A DNA stretch of 7,667 nt from an uncultured Oscillospiraceae bacterium (GTDB taxonomy: Bacteria; Bacillota; Clostridia; UBA1212; SIG427): the NCBI GenBank assembly GCA_902465325.1, contig CABQMV010000094.1, positions 1-7,667 of the forward strand, given 5' to 3'. The notes beneath the pieces were generated by a model. That model was not told the DNA's origin, ran no database searches, and was given only the letters and a program-made list of their open reading frames with translations. A program made the translations under genes and the position numbers. Below, in pieces: positions 1 to 5,949 of the stretch. Positions within the stretch are counted from its first letter, which is position 1, and each line of letters begins with the position of its first letter.

Positions 1-1
1 T

Positions 2-199
2 TTTTTGATTGTCTCTACAGAGTATATCCTGTCTATAGCGGCGGCCGCTGCTTTTACTGCCCTTTGGGTCAAAAACGTATGGTATGAATACTGCAGTACC
101 AATCTTTTGGTTATTCTCTTTTTAACGGAAATTTTTGTTGCCTGTACGGCAAGCTATTTATATTCTTATGTGAGGTGCAGAAAAAATGGGCTATATTGA
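2..199 (+). CDS. C-terminal tail of a membrane protein, probable ABC transporter permease (5' end outside window)
   Basis: The frame is open from the left edge and ends at TGA 197-199, so only about 65 C-terminal residues are visible. They form two hydrophobic stretches, roughly an Ala-rich segment after YILS and a second one around LLVILFLTEIF. A short basic, cytoplasmic-looking end (RCRKN) follows. This is compatible with the last membrane helices of a permease. The frame overlaps the start of the following ABC ATPase by 14 bp, a translational-coupling arrangement typical of ATPase/permease pairs. I do not recognise the family from this fragment; FtsX/MacB-type permease is an inference from the neighbour only. 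A TTG at 5-7 is unlikely to be the real start, because the frame stays open upstream of it and no ribosome binding site can be seen. Confidence 0.6.
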   Translation, partial: FLIVSTEYILSIAAAAAFTALWVKNVWYEYCSTNLLVILFLTEIFVACTASYLYSYVRCRKNGLY

Positions 200-857
200 T
201 TTTAATGATATTACATTAACCTTTCAGACCAAAATACAGAGAATCCCTATCTTTAAACATTTTACCAATTCTGTAGAAAAAGGTGTGTTTACTACGATAT
301 ACGGCGCCTCCGGCAAGGGAAAATCCACCCTGCTGAATCTTGTGGCCGGGCTGGTAAAGCCAAATACGGGAACAATCTGTGTAGACGGTCAAAATATCAG
401 CCATTTTCATGACAAAGAGCTTTGCCGATACAGAAACAAAAAAATCGGATACATTTTTCAGGCCTTTCATCTGATTCCCGAACTGACTGTGGCAGATAAT
501 ATAGCAGTGCCTCTGCGTATGGCGGGAATACACAAAAAGCAGGCCCTTCGGCTGGCAGAGGAAGCATTAGAACAGGTAGGAATGGGAAACCGAAAAAAAG
601 AGTATCCTTACACACTGTCCGGCGGCGAACAGCAGCGAGTAGCCTGTGCCCGGGCATTGATAAATAATCCCTCCATTATTTTGGCAGACGAGCCCACAGG
701 AAATCTGGACAGCAGGACGGGAGAAAACATTATTGCCATTTTGAAATCAGCGCAAAAGGAGATGGAAGCTACTGTTTTATGTGTTTCCCACGATCCCCGT
801 CTGATTGAACAGGGAGATGTCCGCTTAAATATTGAAACCTATACACAAGCGCAATAA
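186..857 (+). CDS. ABC transporter ATP-binding protein, LolD/MacB/FtsE type
   Basis: This is a complete 223-residue nucleotide-binding subunit that would hydrolyse ATP on the cytoplasmic face of a membrane transporter. All ABC motifs are present: Walker A GASGKGKST (residues 40-48), Q-loop Gln92 in YIFQAFHL, signature LSGGE (144-148), Walker B ILADEPTGNLDS with catalytic Glu169, and the switch His202 in VSHD. The ADEPTGNLDS form and the short length match the LolD/MacB group, whose partners are usually FtsX-like permeases. The start is ATG 186, with GAGGTG at 172-177 eight bases upstream; it overlaps the upstream membrane gene by 14 bp, supporting a shared operon. The substrate cannot be told. 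Walker A has Lys at residue 44 where Ser or Cys is commoner, which should be harmless. The next gene has its own promoter, so this gene probably ends its transcription unit. Confidence 0.9.
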   Translation: MGYIDFNDITLTFQTKIQRIPIFKHFTNSVEKGVFTTIYGASGKGKSTLLNLVAGLVKPNTGTICVDGQNISHFHDKELCRYRNKKIGYIFQAFHLIPELTVADNIAVPLRMAGIHKKQALRLAEEALEQVGMGNRKKEYPYTLSGGEQQRVACARALINNPSIILADEPTGNLDSRTGENIIAILKSAQKEMEATVLCVSHDPRLIEQGDVRLNIETYTQAQ

Positions 858-881
858 AAAGACTCTCCTTCTCTACAGGGT

Positions 882-910
882 TTGTCAACAGCCAAAAAAT
901 ATGTTACTAT
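882..910 (+). promoter_or_regulatory. Sigma-A promoter of the ABC-F gene
   Basis: TTGTCA (882-887) is separated by exactly 17 bp from TACTAT (905-910). TG at 902-903 gives an extended -10. Transcription would begin near 917, leaving a leader of about 50 nt before the AGGAG (951-955) and ATG 966. This makes the ABC-F gene a transcription unit separate from the upstream ABC transporter. Assigned by motif reading only. Confidence 0.65.
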
Positions 911-965
911 GTCCATCGGGTCTGCGGGCCCATAACCTACAGCTTACCAAAGGAGCATAGCTTAA

Positions 966-2555
966 ATGATTACTGTTACAGACCTGAGTCTCTCTTTTTC
1001 CGGACAGCCGCTGTTTAAAAATGTGGATTTAAAATTCACACCCGGAAACTGTTACGGCATTATCGGCGCCAACGGTGCCGGCAAGACTACATTTCTAAAA
1101 ATACTGTCCGGCCAGCTGGAACCCACCTCAGGAAGTGTAACCATTCCTGAAAAAATGCGTATGTCTGTACTGAAGCAGGATCATTTTGCTTTTGACGCAT
1201 ATACCGTACTGGAAACCGTCATCATGGGCAACCAGAAGCTGTACGACATTGGAAAAGAAAAAGATGCTCTCTATCAAAAAGAAGATTTTACCGAAGCAGA
1301 CGGTGTAAGGGCGGCAGAGCTGGAAGAAATGTATGCGGAAATGGGAGGATGGGAAGCCGAAAGCGACGCCTCAAAATTAATACAGGGCATGGGAATGCCG
1401 GAAAGCCTCCTCACACAGCAAATGGCCGATGTAGCAGACAGCGATAAGGTAAAAATTCTGTTGGCCCAGGCACTGTTTGGAGAGCCGGACATTATTTTAT
1501 TGGACGAGCCTACCAACTAATTGGATATTCATGCCATCCACTGGCTGGAAGAATTTCTGATTACTTATCCGGGAACAGTCATTGTCGTTTCTCATGACCG
1601 TTACTTTCTTAATAATGTATGTACCCATATTGTGGATATTGATTACAGTCAAATAAAAATGTATGTAGGAAATTATGAATTCTGGTACGAATCCAGTCAG
1701 CTGACCCAGAGACTGATCAAGGCCCAAACTAAAAGAGCAGAAGAAAAAATTGCGGAGCTGCAAAGCTTTATTGCCCGCTTCTCCGCCAATAAATCCAAAT
1801 CCAGACAGGCGACCAGCAGAAAAAAGCTGTTGGATAAGCTGACCGTAGAGGATCTTCCCGCCTCCTCCCGGCGCTATCCGTTTGTAGGCTTTTCTCCTGA
1901 CCGGGAGCCCGGCAAAGAAATATTAGAAGTTTCCGGTATCTGCAAAAAGCTAAACGGAGAACCTCTGCTGAATCAGCTGTCTTTCCGCCTGGAAAGAACT
2001 GATAAAGTGTGCTTTCTCAGTAAAAATGAATTAGCCGTTACCGAACTATTCAAAATATTGGCCGGTGAAACCCAGCCGGACAGCGGCTCCTTCAAATGGG
2101 GAAGCACTGTAAGCTATTCTTATTTCCCAAAAGACAACAGTCCCTACTTTGATGGTGTCAGCTTAAATCTGATTGAATGGATGCGGCAATTTTCAACAAA
2201 GGATAACACCGAAACTTATCTGCGCGGCTTTCTTGGCCGTATGCTTTTCTCTGGGGAAGAGGTTTTTAAGCCCGTAAATGTACTGTCCGGCGGCGAACGA
2301 GTACGCTGTATGTTTTCCCGGATGATGCTTTTTGGCAGCAACGCCCTGATATTGGATCAGCCTACCAATCACCTGGACCTGGAGTCTCTTACAGCAGTAA
2401 ATAACGGACTGAAGGCCTTTGGAGGAGTTGTCCTCTTTACCTCCCATGACCACGAATTCATACAGACCGTAGCCAATCGGATTATAGAAATCACACCAGA
2501 GGGCCTTATAGACCATCGATGCACCTATGATGAATACCTGGAGCGCCGTTCATAA
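966..2555 (+). pseudogene. ABC-F family ATPase (YbiT-like subgroup), interrupted by one in-frame TAA
   Basis: ABC-F proteins are soluble tandem ATPases that act on ribosomes. The frame holds 529 residue positions, the usual length of the YbiT-like group, but codon 185 is TAA (1518-1520). It falls directly after LLDEPTN, where the family has His, Asn or Asp before LD, and the same frame continues with LDIHAIHWLEEF. Domain 1 has Walker A GANGAGKTT (34-42), a weak signature VADSD (156-160), Walker B LLDEPTN and switch His210. A charged linker around 245-295 (KSKSRQATSRKK) is the ABC-F interdomain region. Domain 2 has a lost Walker A (LSKNELAVTE, 351-360), an intact LSGGE (440-444), Walker B LILDQPTNHLD with Gln465 in place of the catalytic Glu, and switch His494. 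The start is ATG 966, with AGGAG ten bases upstream. Apart from the stop nothing is decayed, so a recent nonsense mutation or sequencing error is likelier than an old pseudogene. Termination would leave a 184-residue fragment. TTG 1521 could in principle restart translation, but no Shine-Dalgarno precedes it. Confidence 0.85.
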
Positions 2556-2558
2556 ACC

Positions 2559-2576
2559 GCAGTGTAAAACTGCTTT
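2559..2576 (+). terminator. Weak hairpin after the ABC-F gene, possible terminator
   Basis: GCAGT (2559-2563) pairs with ACTGC (2569-2573) around a 5-nt loop and is followed by only TTT. It lies 3 bp after the ABC-F stop codon. The short stem and short T-run make it a weak candidate. Confidence 0.25.
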
Positions 2577-2613
2577 GTCAGCGCCCCGCCAATACCCGCA
2601 CCCTCCTTAAATA

Positions 2614-2622
2614 TGTTATAAT
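2614..2622 (+). promoter_or_regulatory. Extended -10 promoter of the aminopeptidase-bioY operon
   Basis: TGT followed by a perfect TATAAT (2617-2622) forms an extended -10 element. No good -35 lies 16-18 bp upstream; TTGTCA at 2575-2580 is 36 bp away and too far. Transcription would start near 2629, about 30 nt before ATG 2660, whose Shine-Dalgarno AGGGAAGGG is at 2642-2650. Confidence 0.6.
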
Positions 2623-2659
2623 ATACCATATGATTTGAATAAGGGAAGGGTATGATTTC

Positions 2660-3889
2660 ATGAACAAAACTCTGTTAAAAAAATACGCCCGTCTTCTGGC
2701 CGTAAAGGGCATAAATGTCCAGAAAGGACAGGGCGTTGTGATAACAGCCGCCGCCAGCCAGGAGGAATTTGTCTGCGCCATTGCAAAGCAGTGCTATCAG
2801 GCTGGCGCTAAATGGGTGGATGTGGAGTGGACCAGCCAGCAGCTGGATAAAATTACGTATCAGGAGCAAAGCCTGAAAAGCCTTCAGGCCGTCCCCCAGT
2901 GGAAAAAAGAAAAGTACCAAATGATGGTGGATCAGCTGCCCGCCACTATATATATTCTCTCAGAAGACCCCGACGGTTTATCAAAGGTAAACAGAGATAA
3001 GCTGCAGAAGGCTTTTGTAGCACAGCGTAAAGTCAAAAAAAGCTATATGGACCAGATAGACGGCCGACAGCAGTGGACCATTGCGGCCGCGCCATCCCCC
3101 CAATGGGCCTCAAAGGTTTTTCCAAAGCTTCGCAAAAGCGCCGCCGTTGAAAAGCTTTGGAAAACAATTTTACAGACTGTCCGGGTAGAGAAAGAGAATG
3201 ATCCGGTAGAGGCCTGGAATAAGCATAATCAAGAGCTCAGCAAGCATTGCCAAATTTTAAATGAACTGGAATTAGACAGTCTTCACTATACCAGTAAAAA
3301 CGGCACCGATTTTACAGTAGGTCTTATCCCGGAGGCCCGGTGGATGGGAGGAGAGGAAACCACTGCCCAGGGTATTGCCTTCAATCCAAATATGCCTTCA
3401 GAGGAAGTCTACACCTCTCCCCGAAGAGGAAGAGCAGAAGGGAAAGTGGTGGCTATAAAGCCGCTGTCCTATCGGGGACAGCTTATAGAAGACTTCTCCA
3501 TAACCTTTAAGGACGGACGGGCTGTAGCAGTTCAAGCCGCCAAAGGAGAAGAAATTCTGCGGGATATGATTGCCTCTGATGAAAATGCCGCCTATCTGGG
3601 AGAAGTCGCCCTAATCCCAAAAGATTCTCCCATCTCCCAAAGCGGTATTTTATTTTATGAGACCCTGTTTGACGAAAACGCCAGCTGTCATCTGGCACTG
3701 GGCGCTGGCTTTCGCAATACACTGGAGGGCTATGAAAATTTAAGTCTGGCACAGTGCAGTGAAATGGGTATCAACGACTCTGTAATTCATGTAGATTTTA
3801 TGATCGGCGCCGACGATCTGACAATTGAAGGGATATCCCGAAATGGTACCCGGCACTGTATATTCGAAAAAGGAAATTGGGGGTTCTGA
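2660..3889 (+). CDS. M29-family metallo-aminopeptidase (AmpS/AmpT/PepS-like)
   Basis: This 409-residue cytosolic protein matches the length of the M29 peptidases, which remove N-terminal residues from peptides with a co-catalytic two-metal centre. The C-terminal half shows the expected ligand series: Glu249 in PSEEVYTSP, Glu315 in YLGEVAL, His344 in CHLALG, and His377 with Asp379 in SVIHVDFMIG. Their spacing agrees with the family ligands, which I recall as Glu250, Glu316, His345, His378 and Asp380 in the Thermus enzyme. The tyrosine usually seven residues after the third ligand is Phe351 here (HLALGAGF). The N-terminal half (LLAVKGINVQKGQGVVI) fits the family's leading domain. There is no signal peptide. 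The start is ATG 2660, nine bases after a strong AGGGAAGGG. The stop is 1 bp before bioY, so the two are probably one transcript. The peptide preference cannot be read from sequence. Confidence 0.88.
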   Translation: MNKTLLKKYARLLAVKGINVQKGQGVVITAAASQEEFVCAIAKQCYQAGAKWVDVEWTSQQLDKITYQEQSLKSLQAVPQWKKEKYQMMVDQLPATIYILSEDPDGLSKVNRDKLQKAFVAQRKVKKSYMDQIDGRQQWTIAAAPSPQWASKVFPKLRKSAAVEKLWKTILQTVRVEKENDPVEAWNKHNQELSKHCQILNELELDSLHYTSKNGTDFTVGLIPEARWMGGEETTAQGIAFNPNMPSEEVYTSPRRGRAEGKVVAIKPLSYRGQLIEDFSITFKDGRAVAVQAAKGEEILRDMIASDENAAYLGEVALIPKDSPISQSGILFYETLFDENASCHLALGAGFRNTLEGYENLSLAQCSEMGINDSVIHVDFMIGADDLTIEGISRNGTRHCIFEKGNWGF

Positions 3890-3890
3890 T

Positions 3891-4454
3891 ATGGCACGAA
3901 CAAGGACAAAAAAAGAATTCAGTATGAGAGATTTAATTTTCATTGCCCTTTTTACAGCGCTGATTTGTCTGATCGCTCCCTGGTCCTTTCAGAGCAGCAC
4001 TCCTTCCGGCATTCCTGTTACTGCGGCAACCTTTATCCTCTGTCTGACAGCAGCGTTACTGGGCTTTAAAAGAGGGATTCTCTGCGTAATCCTTTATTTG
4101 CTGCTGGGAGCGCTGGGCGTACCGGTCTTTGCCGGCTGGGCTGGAGGATACCGCCACCTTTTGGGAAGCGCCGGAGGATATCTGATAGGATACCTTCCCC
4201 TTATTATAGCCGCAGGCCTTATCATAGACGCCCACCCCCGGAACGCATACCTCTTTTTCACAGGTATGCTGGCCGGTGTTTCCCTGTGCCTGCTGACAGG
4301 TGCAGTATGGCTCATGTTCCGGCAGGACCTGGGCTTTGTCCAGGCCTGGGATACAGCAGTTCGTCCCTATCTGGCCGCAGAGTGTATCAAAATTTTCTGT
4401 GCCGCTATGCTTGGCTACCCCCTGCGTGCCTTGGTAAAAAAATTTACTGGGTAA
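3891..4454 (+). CDS. bioY: BioY, biotin-binding S-component of an ECF transporter
   Basis: This is a 187-residue, very hydrophobic protein with about six membrane segments, the usual BioY size. BioY binds biotin in the membrane and, with the shared EcfA/EcfA'/EcfT module, imports it; no such module is in this window, as expected where the module is shared among several S-components. The characteristic stretch is at about residues 80-101: FAGWAGGYRHLLGS followed by AGGYLIGY. It departs slightly from the usual LxGPTGGYLIG, having Ser-Ala for Pro-Thr. A conserved-looking C-terminal acidic/Lys pair sits in AAECIKIF. The chosen start is ATG 3891, directly after the aminopeptidase TGA (3887-3889), with AGGAAA and a G-run upstream. 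An in-frame ATG at 3825 would add 22 non-BioY residues inside the aminopeptidase gene. No biotin operator is obvious nearby, and no strong terminator follows. Confidence 0.9.
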   Translation: MARTRTKKEFSMRDLIFIALFTALICLIAPWSFQSSTPSGIPVTAATFILCLTAALLGFKRGILCVILYLLLGALGVPVFAGWAGGYRHLLGSAGGYLIGYLPLIIAAGLIIDAHPRNAYLFFTGMLAGVSLCLLTGAVWLMFRQDLGFVQAWDTAVRPYLAAECIKIFCAAMLGYPLRALVKKFTG

Positions 4455-4499
4455 ACAAAAGCAGAGCCTACCGGCAAAATATTCCATAATTTATATACG

Positions 4500-4540
4500 A
4501 CCATATGATTTTGGCACTGATAAAATTGAAATCTTATGGT
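4500..4540. repeat. Imperfect inverted repeat in the fucO promoter, possible operator
   Basis: ACCATATGATTT (4500-4511) and AAATCTTATGGT (4529-4540) are reverse complements at 11 of 12 positions, around a 17-nt spacer. The right arm runs into the -10 element of fucO. No T-run follows, so it is not a terminator. A dimeric regulator binding here would block the promoter; which one cannot be said. Confidence 0.45.
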
Positions 4541-4545
4541 ATACT
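4537..4545 (+). promoter_or_regulatory. Extended -10 promoter of fucO
   Basis: TGG followed by TATACT (4540-4545) is an extended -10. No -35 is found at 17 bp; TTGGCA (4511-4516) is 23 bp away. Transcription would begin near 4552, about 42 nt before ATG 4594. Confidence 0.5.
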
Positions 4546-4593
4546 AATAATGTAACAAATTGTTTAAAAACTTTTATTAGGAGGCATAGGAAT

Positions 4594-4787
4594 ATGGCAA
4601 ACAGAATTGTTTTAAACGAAACGTCTTATCACGGGAAAGGCGCAATCCGGGAAATTGCCAGCGAGGCTATAAGCAGAGGCTTTAAAAAAGCTTTTATTTG
4701 CTCTGACCCTGACCTGATTAAGTTCGGTGTCACAGGAAAGGTCACAAAGGTGCTGGAGGATGCCGGCCTGGTCTATGAAATCTACAA
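4594..4787 (+). pseudogene. fucO: 5' fragment of fucO-type lactaldehyde reductase / 1,2-propanediol oxidoreductase
   Basis: The first 64-65 residues of an iron-dependent group III alcohol dehydrogenase that reduces L-lactaldehyde to 1,2-propanediol in anaerobic fucose and rhamnose use. The start MANRIVLNET is nearly the FucO start as I recall it from E. coli (MANRMILNET), and RGFKKAFICSDPDLIKFGV then AGLVYEIY continues the family pattern. ATG 4594 follows a textbook AGGAGG (4579-4584) at nine bases. After YEIYK, where the family runs into a PNPT motif, similarity stops abruptly and the frame enters foreign DNA, ending at 5034. The NAD-binding loop is missing, so the fragment cannot be an enzyme by itself. 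The breakpoint is placed at about 4786-4791 by loss of family pattern and is uncertain by several bases. Confidence 0.85.
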
Positions 4788-4851
4788 GGCTATGTATTAC
4801 CAACTGTCGCTCGTGGCTATCCAGATATGCGTGGTAGGTTTTATCTCTCAT
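4788..4851 (-). pseudogene. Head of an unidentified small protein gene, cut by the left junction
   Basis: On the minus strand an AAGGAGG stands a few bases before an ATG at 4851-4849. The frame begins MRDKTYHAYL and continues DSHERQLVIHS for about 21 residues before it crosses into antisense fucO sequence. The strong ribosome binding site and position downstream of the antitoxin gene on the same strand suggest a real gene whose remainder was lost. It reminds me of short conserved hypothetical proteins from Clostridia accessory regions with KTYHAYL near the start, but I cannot name a family. The apparent continuation to 4612 is antisense fucO and not real coding sequence. Confidence 0.45.
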
Positions 4852-4931
4852 AGGCTTGTCCTCCTTACACTTTCATTATATTTTTGCTTTATTTCTGCGC
4901 TTTGCAAAAACAGAAACTGCTGTATCCACCA

Positions 4932-5540
4932 TTACAACCAAACTCCAATCAAATCGTTTACTTTCTTTTTCACTTTCAATGCTTTTGCGTATTCCATAAG
5001 GTTAGGGATATTCTTTTTCAAGTCTTTTACATAGCCCTGTATCGCTTTATTAAAAATCTCCTTATCCATCTTGTTCCTATTTCGCAGCACATCACAGATA
5101 GTACGGTCACGGTCATAAATGCGGACTTTGTGAAAATCAATCTCACCCTCGGTTTCACCTAAAGTAACCAGTTCAGGCTCAACTCGATAAGCCTTAATAA
5201 AAGGATACTCTATTTTTGTGCGCTGACGAGAAGTGTTCTTGTCTATTGCAATATTCCATTCAGCAGGGTTTCTGTCACTATATCTATAATAGAACAAAGC
5301 AGTTTCCATACAAAGGACTGCATCAGGAAACAGGCTATTGATAATTACGATTTCACTATTGCCATAATCTTCAATCCAGTGATAATAACCTCGCTTAATC
5401 TTTTCAATCAGTCCTTCATCAAGCATTCGCTGAATATCCCTATAATATAGCTTTTCAGCATTAAGTTGAGCTGTTGTCATAATATAATCATAATCCGAAA
5501 AAATATCTCTAAGAATTTTTATATCTTTCTGTTCAAGCAT
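4932..5540 (-). CDS. AbiEi-family antitoxin / transcriptional regulator (type IV toxin-antitoxin)
   Basis: This complete 202-residue protein begins MLEQKDIKILRDIF, with GGAGGTGG (complement of 5545-5552) four bases before ATG. Residues about 5-50 form a winged helix-turn-helix-like N-terminal domain (TTAQLNAEKLYYRDIQRML, then LIEKIKRGYYHW). The rest follows the AbiEi C-terminal pattern: an ALFYYRYSDRNP segment, a basic-acidic beta region, RDRTICDVLRNRNKMD, and the typical ending KKVNDLIGVWL. AbiEi proteins repress their own operon through inverted repeats and neutralise the AbiEii nucleotidyltransferase toxin. Here no AbiEii gene follows: the next frame (TAATG overlap) stops after 18 codons, and the gene after that is cut off. 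The antitoxin is therefore an orphan in this window. It has its own promoter and repeated motifs upstream, and may still act as a DNA-binding autoregulator. Low G+C sets it apart from its surroundings and suggests transfer. Confidence 0.85.
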   Translation of the reverse strand: MLEQKDIKILRDIFSDYDYIMTTAQLNAEKLYYRDIQRMLDEGLIEKIKRGYYHWIEDYGNSEIVIINSLFPDAVLCMETALFYYRYSDRNPAEWNIAIDKNTSRQRTKIEYPFIKAYRVEPELVTLGETEGEIDFHKVRIYDRDRTICDVLRNRNKMDKEIFNKAIQGYVKDLKKNIPNLMEYAKALKVKKKVNDLIGVWL

Positions 5541-5552
5541 AATTCCACCTCC

Positions 5553-5676
5553 GTACTAAACCGCACGCAAATTTAATTAACAGTGGTATGGTTTTATACA
5601 TCGTACTCAATTTTTATCGCAAAGTCAATGCAGTAAATCAAACAGCTTTTAATCATTCGATGGTGTGGTTTACTAC
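5553..5676. repeat. Three copies of a 14-15 bp motif around the abiEi promoter, candidate operators
   Basis: Copy A is GTACTAAACCGCAC at 5553-5566 (complement GTGCGGTTTAGTAC). Copy B is GGTATGGTTTTATAC at 5585-5599. Copy C is GGTGTGGTTTACTAC at 5662-5676. A and C match at 12 of 14 in opposite orientation; B and C match at 12 of 15 in the same orientation. A abuts the antitoxin Shine-Dalgarno, B covers the expected transcription start just after the -10, and C lies about 34 bp upstream of the -35. This layout fits autorepression by AbiEi, which is known in other systems to bind repeated sites in its own promoter. The protein-site link is inferred. Confidence 0.5.
5600..5628 (-). promoter_or_regulatory. 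Sigma-A promoter of the AbiEi gene
   Basis: On the minus strand TTGACT (complement of 5623-5628) is followed after exactly 17 bp by TACGAT (complement of 5600-5605). The start would fall near 5593, about 50 nt before the antitoxin ATG. The -35 is nearly perfect and the -10 matches four of six bases. Confidence 0.6.
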
Positions 5677-5727
5677 ATAAAAACAGCCACTCTTGTCCTT
5701 AAAAAAGGCAAATGGGTCTGAGAGTTA

Positions 5728-5949
5728 TCAGCACGCTATTTGAAATTTTGATGAGGCAATGGCATACAGATTTATTGTTCGTTTTGTCCTGCCAACCTCG
5801 ATGGAATAAGGCTTTTCGGCACTTTCCGCATTATCAGTTTCATCATATTTTTTGATTTTCTCAAAGGTCGAAAAGCTATGTACCTTAAAACCGAAAACCT
5901 CACGCTTGTCCTCATATTTGATAGATTGGAGCATTTCCGTTGCTTCTGT
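5728..5949 (-). pseudogene. C-terminal tail of an unidentified gene, cut by the right junction
   Basis: A minus-strand frame ends at TGA (complement of 5728-5730) and is open back to the fucO junction, giving about 74 residues. They include SIKYEDKREVFGFKVHSF, an acidic patch (YDETDNAESAEKP) and INLYAIASSKFQIAC at the end. The mixed polar composition and the absence of stops suggest real coding sequence, and it lies upstream of and on the same strand as the antitoxin gene. The in-frame Met near 5976 belongs to antisense fucO, not to this gene. I do not recognise the family. Confidence 0.4.

Larger units (their letters stand above)
4788..5949. other. About 1.16 kb foreign segment replacing the middle of fucO
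   Basis: Between the two fucO fragments lies DNA with no relation to the dehydrogenase. It is clearly AT-richer: one sampled line, 5281-5340, has 22 of 60 G+C, against 35 of 60 in fucO at 6061-6120. All its reading frames are on the minus strand: a tail of an unknown gene at the right edge, an AbiEi antitoxin gene in the middle, and the head of another gene cut off at the left edge. Both edge genes are truncated at the junctions, so this is a piece of a larger accessory region rather than a complete insertion sequence. No transposase, convincing terminal inverted repeats or target-site duplication is visible. Since about 128 codons of fucO are gone, it is a replacement, not a clean insertion. 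An assembly chimera cannot be excluded. Confidence 0.75.

Noticed and set aside
1518..1523. Programmed read-through or recoding of the TAA
   Set aside because: TAA followed by T is a strong stop, no recoding structure was evident, and neither selenocysteine nor pyrrolysine uses TAA.
2652..2663. Three-codon upstream ORF (ATG ATT TCA TGA) overlapping the aminopeptidase start
   Set aside because: The Shine-Dalgarno ends one base before this ATG, too close for use; it is probably chance.
3825..3890. Longer BioY start at ATG 3825
   Set aside because: It would add 22 residues that are an out-of-frame reading of the aminopeptidase C-terminus; ATG 3891 gives the normal BioY length and has a ribosome binding site.
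4056..4487. Long minus-strand frame opposite bioY
   Set aside because: It is a shadow of the bioY coding sequence with a Cys-rich, low-complexity product and no ribosome binding site.
4876..4932. 18-codon minus-strand ORF overlapping the antitoxin stop as TAATG
   Set aside because: It has no similarity to an AbiEii start and is too short to support; mentioned only as evidence that the toxin is absent.
5680..5727. Possible minus-strand terminator after the right-edge gene tail
   Set aside because: T-runs are present but no stem longer than four or five pairs could be drawn.
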